Below are positions 1-9,300 of a stretch of DNA of 11,411 bases, in pieces; position 1 is the stretch's first letter, and every line of letters starts with the position of its first letter. This stretch comes from DASXBA01 sp046729895 (lineage in GTDB: Bacteria; Actinomycetota; Thermoleophilia; Solirubrobacterales; Thermoleophilaceae): the NCBI GenBank assembly GCA_046729895.1, contig JBKPHP010000192.1, forward strand, positions 1 to 11,411. Direction: 5' to 3'. The notes below the pieces were generated by a model. That model had not been told where the DNA came from. It saw only the letters and a program-made list of their open reading frames with translations, and ran no database searches. A program made the position numbers and the translations under genes.

Positions 1-13
1 TCTCCTGCGACAT
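1..13 (-). CDS. SnoaL-like protein, 5' end only (runs off the window)
   Basis: The first 13 bases, read on the minus strand, give an ATG and the codons for M-S-Q-E. This is the standard opening of the neighbouring SnoaL-like genes. It begins 3 nt after the TAG of the copy at 17-409, whose final codons supply a GGAG ribosome binding site. Only four codons are inside the window, so the call rests on position and on the repeated joint, not on any protein content. Confidence 0.6.
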
Positions 14-16
14 CGC

Positions 17-409
17 CTACTCCGAGAGGCCCGCGGCTTCTAGGGCCTGTGCCCGCTTTGCGTAGATATCGAGGCGCGTGATTTTCCGCACAGCCATCGT
101 GTAGACGAACCAGAAGTCCGCCTCAACCCGTACGCCGCTGGCCTGGCCGCGCCCTGACTGATGTACGCGAACAACCACGCGGTCTCCGGCATCGATGTAC
201 TCCTCGGAGCTGTATGACCACTCCTCGAAGTCCTCCACCCACTCGGCGAGCGCCTGCAGGAAGCCTTCATGTCCGCGAAACACCGCCTTATCGGGATCGA
301 TCCTTGTGGTGACGACCTCGGGATGGACGAACGCAAACGCGCGTGTCGGATCGGCCTGGTCGAACGCCTCGTTCGCTGCCCGCACAAACTCCACGTTCTC
401 CTGCGACAT
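17..409 (-). CDS. SnoaL-like / NTF2-superfamily protein
   Basis: 130 residues. It opens MSQENVEFVRAANEAF and closes with RAQALEAAGLSE, and carries the family landmarks FRGHEGF (about 43-49), FEEW and AGDRVVVRVHQSGRG. SnoaL-like proteins are small cone-shaped alpha+beta folds; members include polyketide cyclases, isomerases and many proteins of unknown role. No substrate can be read here, and without a biosynthetic cluster nearby polyketide cyclization should not be assumed. It is cytoplasmic, with no signal peptide. The ATG at 409 is supported by AGGGAG inside the degenerate tail of the upstream copy and by agreement with the sister copies. The usual RDGKI turn before the last strand reads AVRKI here. 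It is the only copy in the array that looks intact at both ends. Confidence 0.85.
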   Translation of the reverse strand: MSQENVEFVRAANEAFDQADPTRAFAFVHPEVVTTRIDPDKAVFRGHEGFLQALAEWVEDFEEWSYSSEEYIDAGDRVVVRVHQSGRGQASGVRVEADFWFVYTMAVRKITRLDIYAKRAQALEAAGLSE

Positions 410-450
410 CGCCTACTCCCTCAGCCCGGCGGCTTCGAGGGCTTTCTGGC
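398..450 (-). repeat. SnoaL joint module, copy 1
   Basis: Minus-strand block holding the ALEAAGLRE codons, TAG (415-413), GCG, then ATG (409) and SQENVE. The GGGAG within the tail codons sits 6 nt before the ATG. It is near-identical to the joints at 798-850, 1273-1320, 1830-1893 and, on the plus strand, 5002-5055. Confidence 0.85.
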
Positions 451-810
451 GGTCGCCAAGGGTTGACCCCGGACGAGCTTGCCTTCCCGCACAGTCCAGA
501 GTTCACCGATCCGGATCGCAAGCTCGTCACTGCTGCCGATCGGCCGGCGCCGCATGGTGACGAACGCGACCACGTGATCGCCGTGCGCGAAGAACTTCTC
601 GGGCTCGACGACCGTCTCCTCGAACGGAGCCTCGATGTCTTCCCACAGCCGGCCAAAGCGTTCATGGCCGCGGTAGATCCCGGCCTCGGGATGGCGGGGA
701 TCGGTCTCAAACTCGATCTCGGGAGCGACGTGTTCGAGCACCGCGTCCCAGTCGCCACGATTGAACGCCTCGTACATCGCCCGGACGATCTCCACGTTCT
801 CCTGCGACAT
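421..810 (-). CDS. SnoaL-like protein with frameshifted C terminus
   Basis: 129 residues as read, opening MSQENVEIVRAMYEAFNRGDWDAV and containing IYRGHERF, AHGDHVVAFVTMRRR and LWTVREGKLVRG. These are typical SnoaL/NTF2-like landmarks and the biochemical role is unknown. After GKLVRGQP the reading frame becomes LATARKPSKPPG. The other frame encodes DRQKALEAAGLRE followed by TAG at 413-415, which is the family ending. Restoring one base near 454-457 joins the two parts, with exactly the same spacing between GK and DR as in the copy at 814-1203. So the native gene would end at 413. The ATG at 810 is fixed by family alignment, but the preceding tail reads TCGCAG, so the usual GGAG site is missing. 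This could be real decay or a one-base sequence error. Confidence 0.75.
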   Translation of the reverse strand: MSQENVEIVRAMYEAFNRGDWDAVLEHVAPEIEFETDPRHPEAGIYRGHERFGRLWEDIEAPFEETVVEPEKFFAHGDHVVAFVTMRRRPIGSSDELAIRIGELWTVREGKLVRGQPLATARKPSKPPG

Positions 811-850
811 CGCCTACTGCGACAGTCCCACGGCTTCCAGGGCTTCGGCG
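798..850 (-). repeat. SnoaL joint module, copy 2
   Basis: Tail codons ALEAVGLSQ, TAG (816-814), GCG, ATG (810), then SQENVEIVR. Here the penultimate codons read TCG CAG, so the GGAG of the other joints is lost. Confidence 0.85.
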
Positions 851-1203
851 CGATCCGTGTATCCGACCAGCGAGAAGATCTTGCCGTCGCGCACGGTCCA
901 CAGATCGGCCGCGCGGATGAGCACGGGGACGCCGCTGCCCTTGCCCCGTGCGGTGATCGTGGTCAGCGCCAGCCCCCGGTCGCCGTCCTCAATGAAACGC
1001 TCGGGGGTGATCTTCAGATCGTCCCAGGTGCCGAACCAGCTGTGGAAGAAGTGCCCGAACGCCTCGCGCCCCTCGTACACGCCCCCGTCGGGGATCCGGC
1101 TCTGATCGAGCCTCGCGTCGGGATGGAGCAGGGGCCGCACACGCTCCCACTCGGGAGCCGCCTCGATGATCGCCCGGACCAACTCGACGTTCTGCTCAGA
1201 AAT
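814..1203 (-). CDS. SnoaL-like protein with ATG lost (ATT or downstream TTG start)
   Basis: Aligned to its sisters, this copy should begin at 1203, where the frame reads I-S-E-Q-N-V-E-L-V-R; the expected ATG is ATT. From there it is 129 residues, the same size as its neighbours, with the landmarks VYEGREAFGHFF, EDGDRGLALTTI, LWTVRDGKIF and the tail DRAEALEAVGLSQ. The frame closes with TGA a few codons upstream, so no earlier start exists. A TTG at 1182 would give a 122-residue protein lacking the first seven residues. The stop of a 29-codon ORF (1196-1285) overlaps the ATT, so translational reinitiation is possible. The core of the protein is intact; the function is unknown, as for the other copies. 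Confidence 0.65.
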   Translation of the reverse strand: MSEQNVELVRAIIEAAPEWERVRPLLHPDARLDQSRIPDGGVYEGREAFGHFFHSWFGTWDDLKITPERFIEDGDRGLALTTITARGKGSGVPVLIRAADLWTVRDGKIFSLVGYTDRAEALEAVGLSQ

Positions 1204-1285
1204 ACGCGCTCACCCCAACCGCAGTCTCGACCATTTCATCAGTCGGTGTGACGGCCAGCGATAGGCATGAGGCCTCCTGCGACAT
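1196..1285 (-). CDS. Short ORF formed from a SnoaL head (29 codons)
   Basis: It begins with the array's ATG and the codons M-S-Q-E, then departs into unrelated sequence (ASCLSLAVTPTDEMV) and ends at TGA 1198-1196, overlapping the start region of the SnoaL copy at 814-1203. The upstream tail supplies ACGGAG as a good ribosome binding site. It is probably not a functional protein. It looks like a scar left when about 80 bp separated the head from the body. If translated, it could couple ribosomes to the ATG-less gene downstream. Confidence 0.3.
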   Translation of the reverse strand: MSQEASCLSLAVTPTDEMVETAVGVSAYF

Positions 1286-1320
1286 CGCCTACTCCGTGAG
1301 TCCGGCGGCTTCGAGAGCCT
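1273..1320 (-). repeat. SnoaL joint module, copy 3
   Basis: Tail ALEAAGLTE, TAG (1291-1289), GCG, ATG (1285), TCG CAG GAG. The GGAG before the TAG is kept. Similarity stops four codons into the following head. Confidence 0.8.
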
Positions 1321-1807
1321 CGGCGTGGTCGGCGTACTCGTCCTGCCGGAGCACCTTGCCGTTATCGAGCGTGAAGACGTGTGCGTCGGTTTGGGTGAGC
1401 AGCATACCGGCCAGCCCGGACGACCGGGTGGAGAATTCCGAGAGCAACACCATGCGCGTCCCCAGGTCGATGAGCTCGACCGGCTCGATGTGGACATCGG
1501 TGCCAGCGGCCGACAACTCCGACATGAGCTTGGCGTAGCCGGCCCGACCGCGATAGTGGGACTCCCAAAGTCCCGCCTCGACGAACTCGGGCGGCGGGTA
1601 GTGCTCGCAATCGTCGTGGGAGCTGATCAGAAAGGCGTCGAGATCGCGGCGGTTCCATGCCTCGACCCCATCCCGGACTCCTCGCCAGATGGACGCCTGT
1701 CGGATCCGCGACGTTGGCGGCCGCTTGGCGATCAGGCGAAGGTAGCTATCGCTCAGCCGGGGAAGAGCAAAGCAAGCCGTTGAGCGAGCGTGCGGCTCAC
1801 CGCTCAC
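1289..1807 (-). CDS. SnoaL-like protein, head replaced
   Basis: 172 residues from a GTG at 1807. Residues from about 42 (WRGVRDGVEAWNRRDLDAF) onward match the SnoaL/NTF2 fold: HYRGRAGY, IDLGTRMVLLSEF, LDNGKVLRQDEY, and the tail DHAEALEAAGLTE. The first 40 or so residues (SGEPHARSTACF...) match nothing in the sister copies, and the normal MSQENVE head lies just upstream in another frame, ended by its own TGA (1797-1853). The GTG overlaps that short ORF and has no ribosome binding site of its own, so the true start is uncertain. Some event broke the frame between head and body. The role is unknown. Confidence 0.65.
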   Translation of the reverse strand: MSGEPHARSTACFALPRLSDSYLRLIAKRPPTSRIRQASIWRGVRDGVEAWNRRDLDAFLISSHDDCEHYPPPEFVEAGLWESHYRGRAGYAKLMSELSAAGTDVHIEPVELIDLGTRMVLLSEFSTRSSGLAGMLLTQTDAHVFTLDNGKVLRQDEYADHAEALEAAGLTE

Positions 1808-1853
1808 GCACCCGGAGCGGCTTACGGACGATCTCCACGTTCTCCTGCGACAT
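1797..1853 (-). pseudogene. SnoaL head fragment (18 codons)
   Basis: ATG at 1853 begins MSQENVEIVRK, identical in style to the intact copies, then runs PLRVRER to a TGA at 1799-1797. It lies 3 nt after the TAG of an orphan SnoaL tail. It is the severed N terminus that should have belonged to the gene at 1289-1807 or to a deleted copy. Confidence 0.65.
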
Positions 1854-1893
1854 CGCCTACTCGCGCAGCCCGGCGGCTTCGAGGGCCTTTCGG
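1830..1893 (-). repeat. SnoaL joint module, copy 4, with orphan tail
   Basis: The tail codons read GRKALEAAGLRE (about 1893-1860), then TAG 1859-1857, GCG, ATG 1853 and SQENVEIVRK. No SnoaL body precedes this tail: the next sequence upstream is a short gap and the end of the protease gene at 1939. The joint has therefore outlived its gene. Confidence 0.75.
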
Positions 1894-1938
1894 CCGGATC
1901 GACGAAGACCCGTATCTCCCTCGGCCTTCGTCGCCAGG

Positions 1939-2559
1939 TCAGCGGGCTGGAATGACGATCTTCGCCTGACCGCGCCCGTTTGTGCGCGAGGTCGCCGAGA
2001 AGCTGTTGAAGCCGTCGGCGTGGTCGTAGATCAGCTGGAGCTGGGCGTAGTCGTGGAAGTTCGGGTGCAGCGCGAAGGCATCGCTCATGCAGCTTGTGCT
2101 GGGGCTGTACTTCCTGCTGTGCAGATGGGCCAGGCCCAGCCCGTGTCCCAACTCCTGGCAGTACACCGACTGCTTCTGGTCGTTCGTGAGCGAATAGAAC
2201 TCGTTGAGTTCGATATCCACGTGTGTGATGTGCCCGCTCCGGGGCGCGTAATAGATCGTGGCGACCCCGAGATAGCCGGTGGCGCCGACGTTGCCGCTGG
2301 TCGCGATGATGTCCGCATTGCTACTGCTGCTGCTGCTGAAGTCGATCTGGTCGCTGGCCGCCCAATCCGACCGGACCCCGCTTGGGTTCCAGCTCGCCGC
2401 CACGGCGCCGTCGTTGAGGGTCGGAACCACGGTGGTCGAGGCCGTCTCGGCCGCCCAGTGGAGCTTGCCGAGCTTGTGGTTCGCAAAGGCAGGCGATGCC
2501 CCGAACGGCACGAGGGCAACGGCCAAGACGACTGCCCCCAGCAGTTTCTTCGGGATCAC
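1939..2559 (-). CDS. Secreted metzincin-like (matrixin-type) protein, QExxH variant
   Basis: 206 residues from a GTG. Residues 1-26 form a signal peptide (PKK, hydrophobic LLGAVVLAVALVPFG, cleavage after AFA). The zinc motif region is QELGHGLGLAH (135-145). This matches HExxHxxGxxH except that the first histidine is glutamine, while the second and third ligand histidines (139 and 145) and the glutamate (136) are kept. A SCMS methionine turn follows at about 156-159, then HPNFHDYAQLQLIY, in the order seen in metzincins. So it resembles an exported zinc peptidase, but whether it binds zinc or cleaves protein is open. A run of six serines (75-80) lies in the middle. Two cysteines (134 and 157) flank the motif and could form a disulfide. 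It may be leaderless: a good -10 lies 6 nt before the GTG. Confidence 0.7.
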   Translation of the reverse strand: MIPKKLLGAVVLAVALVPFGASPAFANHKLGKLHWAAETASTTVVPTLNDGAVAASWNPSGVRSDWAASDQIDFSSSSSSNADIIATSGNVGATGYLGVATIYYAPRSGHITHVDIELNEFYSLTNDQKQSVYCQELGHGLGLAHLHSRKYSPSTSCMSDAFALHPNFHDYAQLQLIYDHADGFNSFSATSRTNGRGQAKIVIPAR

Positions 2560-2594
2560 GCGGCGAGTCTAGGCCCCGCGAACGGGGAACGCAA
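2560..2594 (-). promoter_or_regulatory. Candidate promoter of the metzincin gene (leaderless)
   Basis: On the minus strand TTGCGT (2594-2589), a 17-nt spacer, TAGACT (2571-2566), then 6 nt to the GTG start at 2559. Spacing and the TAnnnT -10 fit a housekeeping sigma promoter. Transcription would start at or next to the GTG, and no Shine-Dalgarno sequence is visible. The spacer holds a perfect 5-bp inverted repeat, CCCCG/CGGGG (2574-2587), with a 4-nt loop. Confidence 0.4.
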
Positions 2595-2680
2595 CCGCCA
2601 TCTCGCGTGACTGGGCCGCACCCGCGCCCGCAGCTCGCGAAGCTGATCCTTCGGGTCGGGAAGGCGCACCGTTCCCCGCG

Positions 2681-2737
2681 CTACTCCCGCAGCCCCACGG
2701 CTTCGAGGGCCTCGGCGTCGGTCCCGTAGAAAGCATT
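2681..2737 (-). pseudogene. Orphan SnoaL C-terminal tail
   Basis: The minus strand encodes FYGTDAEALEAVGLRE followed by TAG at 2683-2681, the exact style of the SnoaL endings. Upstream codons in this frame do not resemble a SnoaL body and run into the 5' region of the plus-strand gene at 2842. No MSQEN head follows the TAG. This is a detached 3' end about 0.8 kb from the array. Confidence 0.6.
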
Positions 2738-2830
2738 CATTGCATCAGCTTCGTGCGCCGTTCCTAGCGCTGTTGTCCCTAGATCATCTTGTTGTGCCCC
2801 ACTTGGGGTATCGTGGTCTTCCCGGTCTTC

Positions 2831-2835
2831 GGAGG
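2831..2835 (+). promoter_or_regulatory. Ribosome binding site fixing the GTG start at 2842
   Basis: GGAGG lies 6 nt before GTG 2842. The upstream ATG of the same open frame (2740) has no such site and would add 34 residues that overlap the orphan SnoaL tail, so the GTG is preferred. Confidence 0.65.
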
Positions 2836-2841
2836 TCGAGG

Positions 2842-3954
2842 GTGGCATCGCGTATTCGCTTGCCGTTTCTCGCACGGTGCTCCTCGTGGCTTGTCGGGGT
2901 GGTAGCACGGAAAGCTCTCTGCAGTGGCTGGAGGGGGCGCGCGTCTGCGGTCGCGATCGTTCTAAGCGCGGGGGCAATGCTCGGACCCATCGCCGCCCCG
3001 GCAGGGGCAGACCGTTTCAAGCTCGTGGGGACGCACCCTCAGGCATCCCAACAGCCGACAGCCCGGGGCAGGATGCTGAACTTCCTCAAGTACTGGAACG
3101 GCAAGGTCTACGCGGGCTACGGCGACTACGGGACGAACACGGGGCCGATCGCGATCACTCCGTTCGATCCGTCCACGAAGACGTTTTCGCAGGCACCCTT
3201 CTGGACGGATTCCGAAGAGCTACAGGTCTTCCGGGCGCTCAACGGCAACCTGTATGCCCCCTCGATCGACACCCGTGCCGGAGCCGATTACTCGGACAGG
3301 ACGCCCTCGGGTCCGTGGCTGAGCCACGACGTCGTGGGGTCACTTCACGTCTACGACATGGCCACGCTCACCGGGAGCGACCTGTGGATGGTCGGTTCCG
3401 CTGGCGAATACGCCGTCGCCTGGCGCAGCCTGGATGGTGGGAACACCTGGAGCGAGGAGTTCAAAGTACCGCCGATGCAAGGCGGCGACTTTGCCCGCTT
3501 CTACTTTGCAGGCGTCTACCACGACAGGCTCTACGTACAGGCGGTCGACTTCGCCGGGACGCACCCGACATCCCGCGTCTTCGATGGCAGCACCTGGTCC
3601 ACTGGCCCCAGTCTCCTCCCCTCGCCCTCCAGCGCGGAGGGGTATGACACCGAGCCCTTCAACGGGCGGATGGTCTATCTGACGCGGCAGTCGGGTTTGA
3701 AGGAGCTGAGGTCTTTCGATGGAACGGTCAGCACGCACAGCCCCCCGGACTTCTACAACTACAGCGTCGACGGCCCGACGCTATACGCGCTCGGCGCGGA
3801 CGGACGCATAAGCACGACCACCGACCTCGTGCGGTGGACCACACTCAAGACCCGTGCCCCCATAACCGCGCGCAGCATCGTGGTCACGGGCGGGGTGATC
3901 TACGTCGGCACGACCGACTCACGCATCTACAGGTGCCACCGGCCGTGTCGGTGA
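2842..3954 (+). CDS. Secreted beta-propeller-like protein with a BNR/Asp-box motif
   Basis: 370 residues from the GTG. A long basic n-region precedes a hydrophobic stretch (SAVAIVLSAGAMLGPIAA) and a likely cleavage after PAGA at about residue 56, so the protein is exported. The mature part has short repeated beta-strand units with W, Y and G: KYWNGKVYAGYGDYG, ALNGNLYAPSI, WRSLDGGNTWS (an Asp-box, SxDxGxTW), YHDRLYVQAV, FNGRMVYL, DGPTLYALGADGRI, TGGVIYVGTTDSRIY. Spacing of about 45-50 residues suggests a six- or seven-bladed propeller like sialidase/Kelch-type folds. No catalytic set is recognisable, so enzyme activity is not claimed. The C terminus is CHRPCR, where two cysteines may pair. It is transcribed away from the metzincin gene. 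Confidence 0.7.
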   Translation: MASRIRLPFLARCSSWLVGVVARKALCSGWRGRASAVAIVLSAGAMLGPIAAPAGADRFKLVGTHPQASQQPTARGRMLNFLKYWNGKVYAGYGDYGTNTGPIAITPFDPSTKTFSQAPFWTDSEELQVFRALNGNLYAPSIDTRAGADYSDRTPSGPWLSHDVVGSLHVYDMATLTGSDLWMVGSAGEYAVAWRSLDGGNTWSEEFKVPPMQGGDFARFYFAGVYHDRLYVQAVDFAGTHPTSRVFDGSTWSTGPSLLPSPSSAEGYDTEPFNGRMVYLTRQSGLKELRSFDGTVSTHSPPDFYNYSVDGPTLYALGADGRISTTTDLVRWTTLKTRAPITARSIVVTGGVIYVGTTDSRIYRCHRPCR

Positions 3955-3999
3955 GACTCAGCCGCCGCGTCGAGAAAGGTCGTCGGCTACCTGCCGCTC

Positions 4000-4146
4000 G
4001 TGGACATGGACGACCGGCAGCGTCGGGAGCTCCATGAGGCGCTGCTCCACGCCGACAGCTTCGAGGATCTGCCAGGGAAGTGGCAGGGGGCGATTCTCAA
4101 GACGGAACAGAACCGGCCGAACCTGCGGCTCGTCACCGGCCAGTAG
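4000..4146 (+). CDS. Small conserved-looking protein (DSFEDLPGKWQ), possibly 5' truncated
   Basis: From GTG 4000 the frame gives about 48 residues: a basic, acidic helix (DDRQRRELHEALLHA), then DSFEDLPGKWQGAI, then LKTEQNRPNLRLVTGQ and TAG at 4144. The codons are strongly GC-ending and the sequence reads as a real protein. I believe similar small proteins of unknown function occur in related actinobacteria, but this is from memory. The frame is open back to the stop of the propeller gene (3954) with no ATG. Its upstream residues (RKVVGYLPL) also look coded, so it may be the 3' remnant of a longer gene. No ribosome binding site is well placed for GTG 4000 or ATG 4006. Confidence 0.45.
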   Translation: MDMDDRQRRELHEALLHADSFEDLPGKWQGAILKTEQNRPNLRLVTGQ

Positions 4147-4794
4147 CTGGCCCTAGCCCTCGCATCGGCGGCAGAGCACCCGAAGCCGGACACCGCCTGG
4201 ATGCTCGATCGCGCTACCTGCGTCCGAGGTCGTCACCGGCGAGGTGGTCGAGGAGGGGTACTCGGAGCGGGAGATCCCAGCAGACCCCACCGACGTGTTG
4301 GCGGACCCTCATCGGTGGCGCTGGCTCCCCTGAGCGACCAGCGCGAGGAAGCTCCGAGCCATCGCCGTCCACCCGCCCTTTTTGCCCAACGGTGAGCTGG
4401 TGCGGTGATCCCAGGACCGCCTGGACGACGCTGCGGACGATCGACGACTCGATCGCGCAGCCCGCCTCCGGCCCGCATCCCACGTCCGCGCTCAGGGGCG
4501 CGAGCAACCTCGTGATCCAAAGGCTGTGCCCAGGCCGCCGAGTCGACCATTTGGGCATGGCGTTCGACGCCGTCGCCTACGCGGTGTTGCGCGACGCGAT
4601 GCGGCACCGGGGGCCGGCGCGCGCCGCGCGCATACCGCGACGGGCGTGCGGGGGAGAGTTCGTCGGCAGCCTGCCGGCATACGAGCGACGGCCGGAGCTC
4701 GTTGCCCTGCGCAACCTGATTAGCACGAACAACCGGGCGGCGCGAAGGCTGGCCGCCGAGCCACCGGTGCTGCTACAGCGCCGCTGAGCGCCCA
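4147..4794 (+). other. About 650 bp of coding-like fragments, no intact gene identified
   Basis: Several short protein-like stretches in different plus frames suggest decayed genes. In frame with the preceding gene, after its stop, is LALALASAAEHPKPDTAWMLDRA. One frame over is EVVTGEVVEEGYSEREIPAD...DPHRWRWLP, ending at TGA 4331. A third frame carries FVGSLPAYERRPELVALRNL and STNNRAARRLAAEP up to TGA at about 4785. The first two pieces could be halves of one gene split near 4218-4226. I do not recognise the families. No ribosome binding site or promoter stands out. Confidence 0.35.
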
Positions 4795-4796
4795 AC

Positions 4797-4870
4797 GTGG
4801 CGCTGCGGGTGTAGGCGATGTCGCAGGAGAACCTGGAGGTTGTTCGCAAGATCGTCGATGCGATCAACCG
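4797..4870 (+). repeat. SnoaL joint module, copy 6 (plus strand, inverted relative to the array)
   Basis: GTG GCG CTG CGG GTG TAG (degenerate VGLRE tail), GCG, ATG 4818, then SQENLEVVRK. It has the same layout as the minus-strand joints at 1-1893 but the opposite orientation. GAG before the stop has become GTG, weakening the ribosome binding site. Confidence 0.7.
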
Positions 4871-5034
4871 ACGCGACACGCGCGCATGGGCGGCCATAGT
4901 CGCGCCGCAGTTGGAGTTCCGCTCGGCGTTCGCTGGCCTGGAGCGTCAACGGCGTGCGCGGCAGCAAGGTCGTCTCGGGCCGGACGTTCTTGGAGCGCAG
5001 CGCGGCCCTCGAAGCGGTGGGGCTGCGGGAGTAG
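4818..5034 (+). pseudogene. SnoaL-like gene with internal deletion
   Basis: The head MSQENLEVVRKIVDAINRRD through FRSAFAGLE (about 41 residues) is intact. Then the middle of the fold is missing, and the tail KVVSGRTFLERSAALEAVGLRE resumes in another frame and ends at TAG 5032. The copy spans 217 nt against about 390 for intact sisters, so about 173 nt are gone; this is not a multiple of three and breaks the frame. Translation from 4818 would run past the tail into unrelated residues. Confidence 0.75.
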
Positions 5035-5055
5035 GCGATGTCGAAAGAGAACGTG
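5002..5055 (+). repeat. SnoaL joint module, copy 7 (plus strand)
   Basis: ALEAVGLRE, TAG 5032, GCG, ATG 5038, then SKENVDVV. GGGAG lies directly before the TAG, 6 nt from the ATG. The joint is well kept although the genes on both sides are broken. Confidence 0.8.
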
Positions 5056-5150
5056 GACGTGGTACCGAGGTCATGACGGCGCGCGAAAGGTTTGGAGCGA
5101 CGACCGCGGCGAGGAATGGGAACGCCTCACCAATCGGCCAACGAGACGGA
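5038..5150 (+). pseudogene. Second collapsed SnoaL-like copy
   Basis: ATG 5038 gives MSKENVDVV and then a frame break. Immediately after it, in the next frame, comes YRGHDGARKVW (about 5060-5092), the conserved motif that normally sits near residue 43, and then EEWERLT. The roughly 30 residues between head and YRGHDG have been deleted. After EEWERLT similarity fades, and the sequence runs into the 3' end of xylA on the other strand. Confidence 0.6.
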
Positions 5151-5160
5151 CATCTGGTTC

Positions 5161-5185
5161 CGTCGCCGAGACGAGTACGGCGATG
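5161..5185 (-). terminator. Weak hairpin downstream of xylA
   Basis: TCGCCG (5163-5168) pairs with CGGCGA (5178-5183) around a 9-nt loop, extendable by two pairs including a G-T. It begins 10 nt past the xylA stop. There is no T-run, so rho-independent termination is doubtful; it may only stabilise the transcript end. Confidence 0.2.
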
Positions 5186-5194
5186 GCTAGGCCC

Positions 5195-6361
<1,167 letters not shown>

Positions 6362-9300
6362 GGCGTGGCGATCCTCTCGTCGTGGGCGGTGCGCAGCGCC
6401 GGGTAGAGCGCCCGGAACCGGCCGCGCAGCTCGGCGTAGCGGGCGACATCGGCCGGGTCCGGCTCGATCGTCGCCGTCGTTCGGACGCTCGCGGCGACCG
6501 CCTCCGACGTGTCGGCCCAGACGCCGGCGGCGATGCCGCCCAGCAGCGCAGCGCCGAAGCCTGCGCCCTCGTCCGCGGCGGTGCGTGCGAGGGGGAGGTC
6601 GAGGACGGCGGCGACGATGTCCAGCCACGCGTCGCTGCGAGCGCCGCCGCCGGAGACGAGACCGATCTCGGGCGGCGCGCCGCCCTCGGCGGCGACGACG
6701 TCGAGGCAGTCGCGCAGCCCGAAGGCGACCCCCTCGAGCACCGCACGAACGAGGGCGCCCCGGTCGTGGCGCACGCTGAGCCCCGCGAAGGCGCCCCGCG
6801 CGTCGGGGTCGGCGTGCGGCGTGCGCTCGCCGGCGAGATAGGGGAGGAAGGTCAGACCTTCGATTCCGGGCGGCCAGCGTTCGGCCTCGACGACGAGCTC
6901 GTCGAAGCCCACACCCGGCGCGACCGTGTCGCGCAGCCAGCGCAGCGACCCCGCGGCCGAGAGCATCACGCCCATCGCATGCCAGGTGCCCGGGACGGCG
7001 TGGCAGAAGGTGTGCGCGCGACCTTCCGCGTCGGGCGTGAAGCCGCCGAGCGCGGCGAAGACCACGCCCGACGTGCCGAGCACGACCGAGACGGGCCCGG
7101 GACGGCTGACGCCCACACCGAGGGCGCCCGCCGCCTGATCGCCCGCGCCGGCCGCGATGGGTATCCCTTCCGTCGTCGTCCCCGAGACCTCGGGCGACTC
7201 GAGCGCACGCGGCAGCCACTCTTGCGGCACCTCGAGCACGTCGCAGAGCTCGGCGCTCCATCGCCGTGCGCCGACGTCGAAGAGCAAGGTGCCGCTCGCG
7301 TCGGCTACATCCGTCGAGTGCTGCCCGCAGAGCCGCAGCCGCACGTAGTCCTTCGGGAGCATGATCGAGGCGACACGTGCGTACGCGTCGGGCTCGTGGT
7401 CGGCGAGCCAGAGGAGCTTGGGCGCGGTGAAGCCGGTGAGCGCCCGGTTGCCGGTCAGCGCGAGCAGCTTCTCGAGGCCGAGCCTGCCCTCGATCTCGGC
7501 GACGTGACCGGCGGTGCGCTGGTCGTTCCAGAGAATCGCCGGTCGCACTGGGCGGTCGCCGGCGTCGAGGGTCACGAGGCCGTGCATCTGCCCCGACAGT
7601 CCGATGCCGGCCGGCTTGCCCGCGGCAGCCCGCAGGTCGGCGAGCACTGCCCGCGCTGCGTCCCACCAGAGATCGGGGTGCTGCTCGGCCCAGCCGGGCC
7701 GCGGAGTGTGGAGGGGATACGCGGCGTCGGCGCGCGCGAGGATCGTGCCGTCGTCCGCCAGTGCGATGCCCTTGACCCCCGAGGTCCCGACGTCGAGCCC
7801 GACGGCGGTCACGCGACGGCGGACGTCCGGTGCGGCTGCCACATGCGAGCCGCCATGGTCGCACGGGGACCGCAAGCGCAGCAAAATGACGTCATCTCGC
7901 TGATCTAGGTCACCGGCCATCGCCATCCCGCCACGGACTCGATCGCGTCCGCGATCGGATACGCCGAGCTGAAGCGCCGGCTCGACCGCGGCAACGACTA
8001 CCTCGCCGTGCGGCTCGGCGAGCCGAACGCTCAGAGCCGCTGGGTGCTCGAGCGCGCCGGCGCGTCCGAGCCGGAGTTCCTCCCGCACGTCTTCCTACGC
8101 GCGCGCGACGTGATGCGCGAGAGCTTCCCGGTCGCGCGCGAGAGCTTCCCGCTCGCGCGGCACGACGAGCCCGTCCGGGACATGGCGAGCGGGCCGGCTC
8201 GGCTCCTTGGGAGGACTCAGGCTCCGACGGTGACTGGGTGCCTGACGACCGCCCAGAACAAGTACCCGCCGTCGTTGAACGGCACGCTGTCCGGCTGGGT
8301 GAAGCCTCGCCGGTCCGTTGCACAGGCGAGTAGCTCGAATCGGCCGACGGCCGGCTGGTGCCAGTGGAAGTGCCAGCGGACCCATGTGCGGCCGGCCGTT
8401 CGAGGCAGAGCCGCCCGAGCCAGCGGATCACCGCCGCCTCGCAGCGGGAGGGACCGGCGCGGTAGAGGGCGGAGACTCGCAGCGCATCGTCGAGGTTGAT
8501 CCTCGGGAGTTGTGCGGCGGCGGCGCGGACGACTGTGAGGTTGCCGGTGTCGAGTGCCTTCCGAAACCGCGCATAAGAGCCCCCTTGATCGACACGAACA
8601 CATGTTCGTCAACAGAGCGTCCCTCCGCAAGGGGGGGTCGCGGCTGACTGTGAAGCCGCCTTGCGTCCCGATCAGTGAGGGACGGGGGTGACGCTTCGCA
8701 ACACCGCGTCCCGCACCGGGCCGTGCGTCGGCCCGTGGAAATCGACATCGCGATCGCCACCGGTTCAACTGGCCGCACCCGTTGGCGACGCCGTTGGTGT
8801 GGTAGCTCGGCGGCTCGGAGCTCGGCCCGCAGTCGCTCCCTCTCAACGCCTGAAAGCCCCAGCGAGACGCTGCCCGCGCGCTCCAGAGTCCCGTCCGCGA
8901 GTCGCCTGCCGAGGAAAGCTGTCCGGACGCGACGGTTGGGCGGGCGCCCATGCGGTGATCACGAAGCCCTCGCTGCGGCGGTGCTTATGCTTCACCCAAG
9001 CGCCATTCCGTGTCCCGGGCTTGTAGGGGCTGTCGAGTCGCTTGGGCGACGACGCCCTCCAGGCGCCGCTTCTCGGTCGCCGCCAGGACGGCTTGGGCCT
9101 GGCCCGCAAAGTTGCAAGGAGTCCGCCAGGCAGACCCCCTCCAGCGCGAGCTGCTCAAGCAGCCACGCCGGGCCGTATACGGGAGGTCGAGCGTGGAGCG
9201 GCGGTCGAGCTGGAGCAGGTCGAAGGCGAGGAAGGTCGCGGGCGCCCGGGCGGACGCGACAGCCGCCGCCCGGCCATGCGAGCGAAGCCGACCGCGCAGC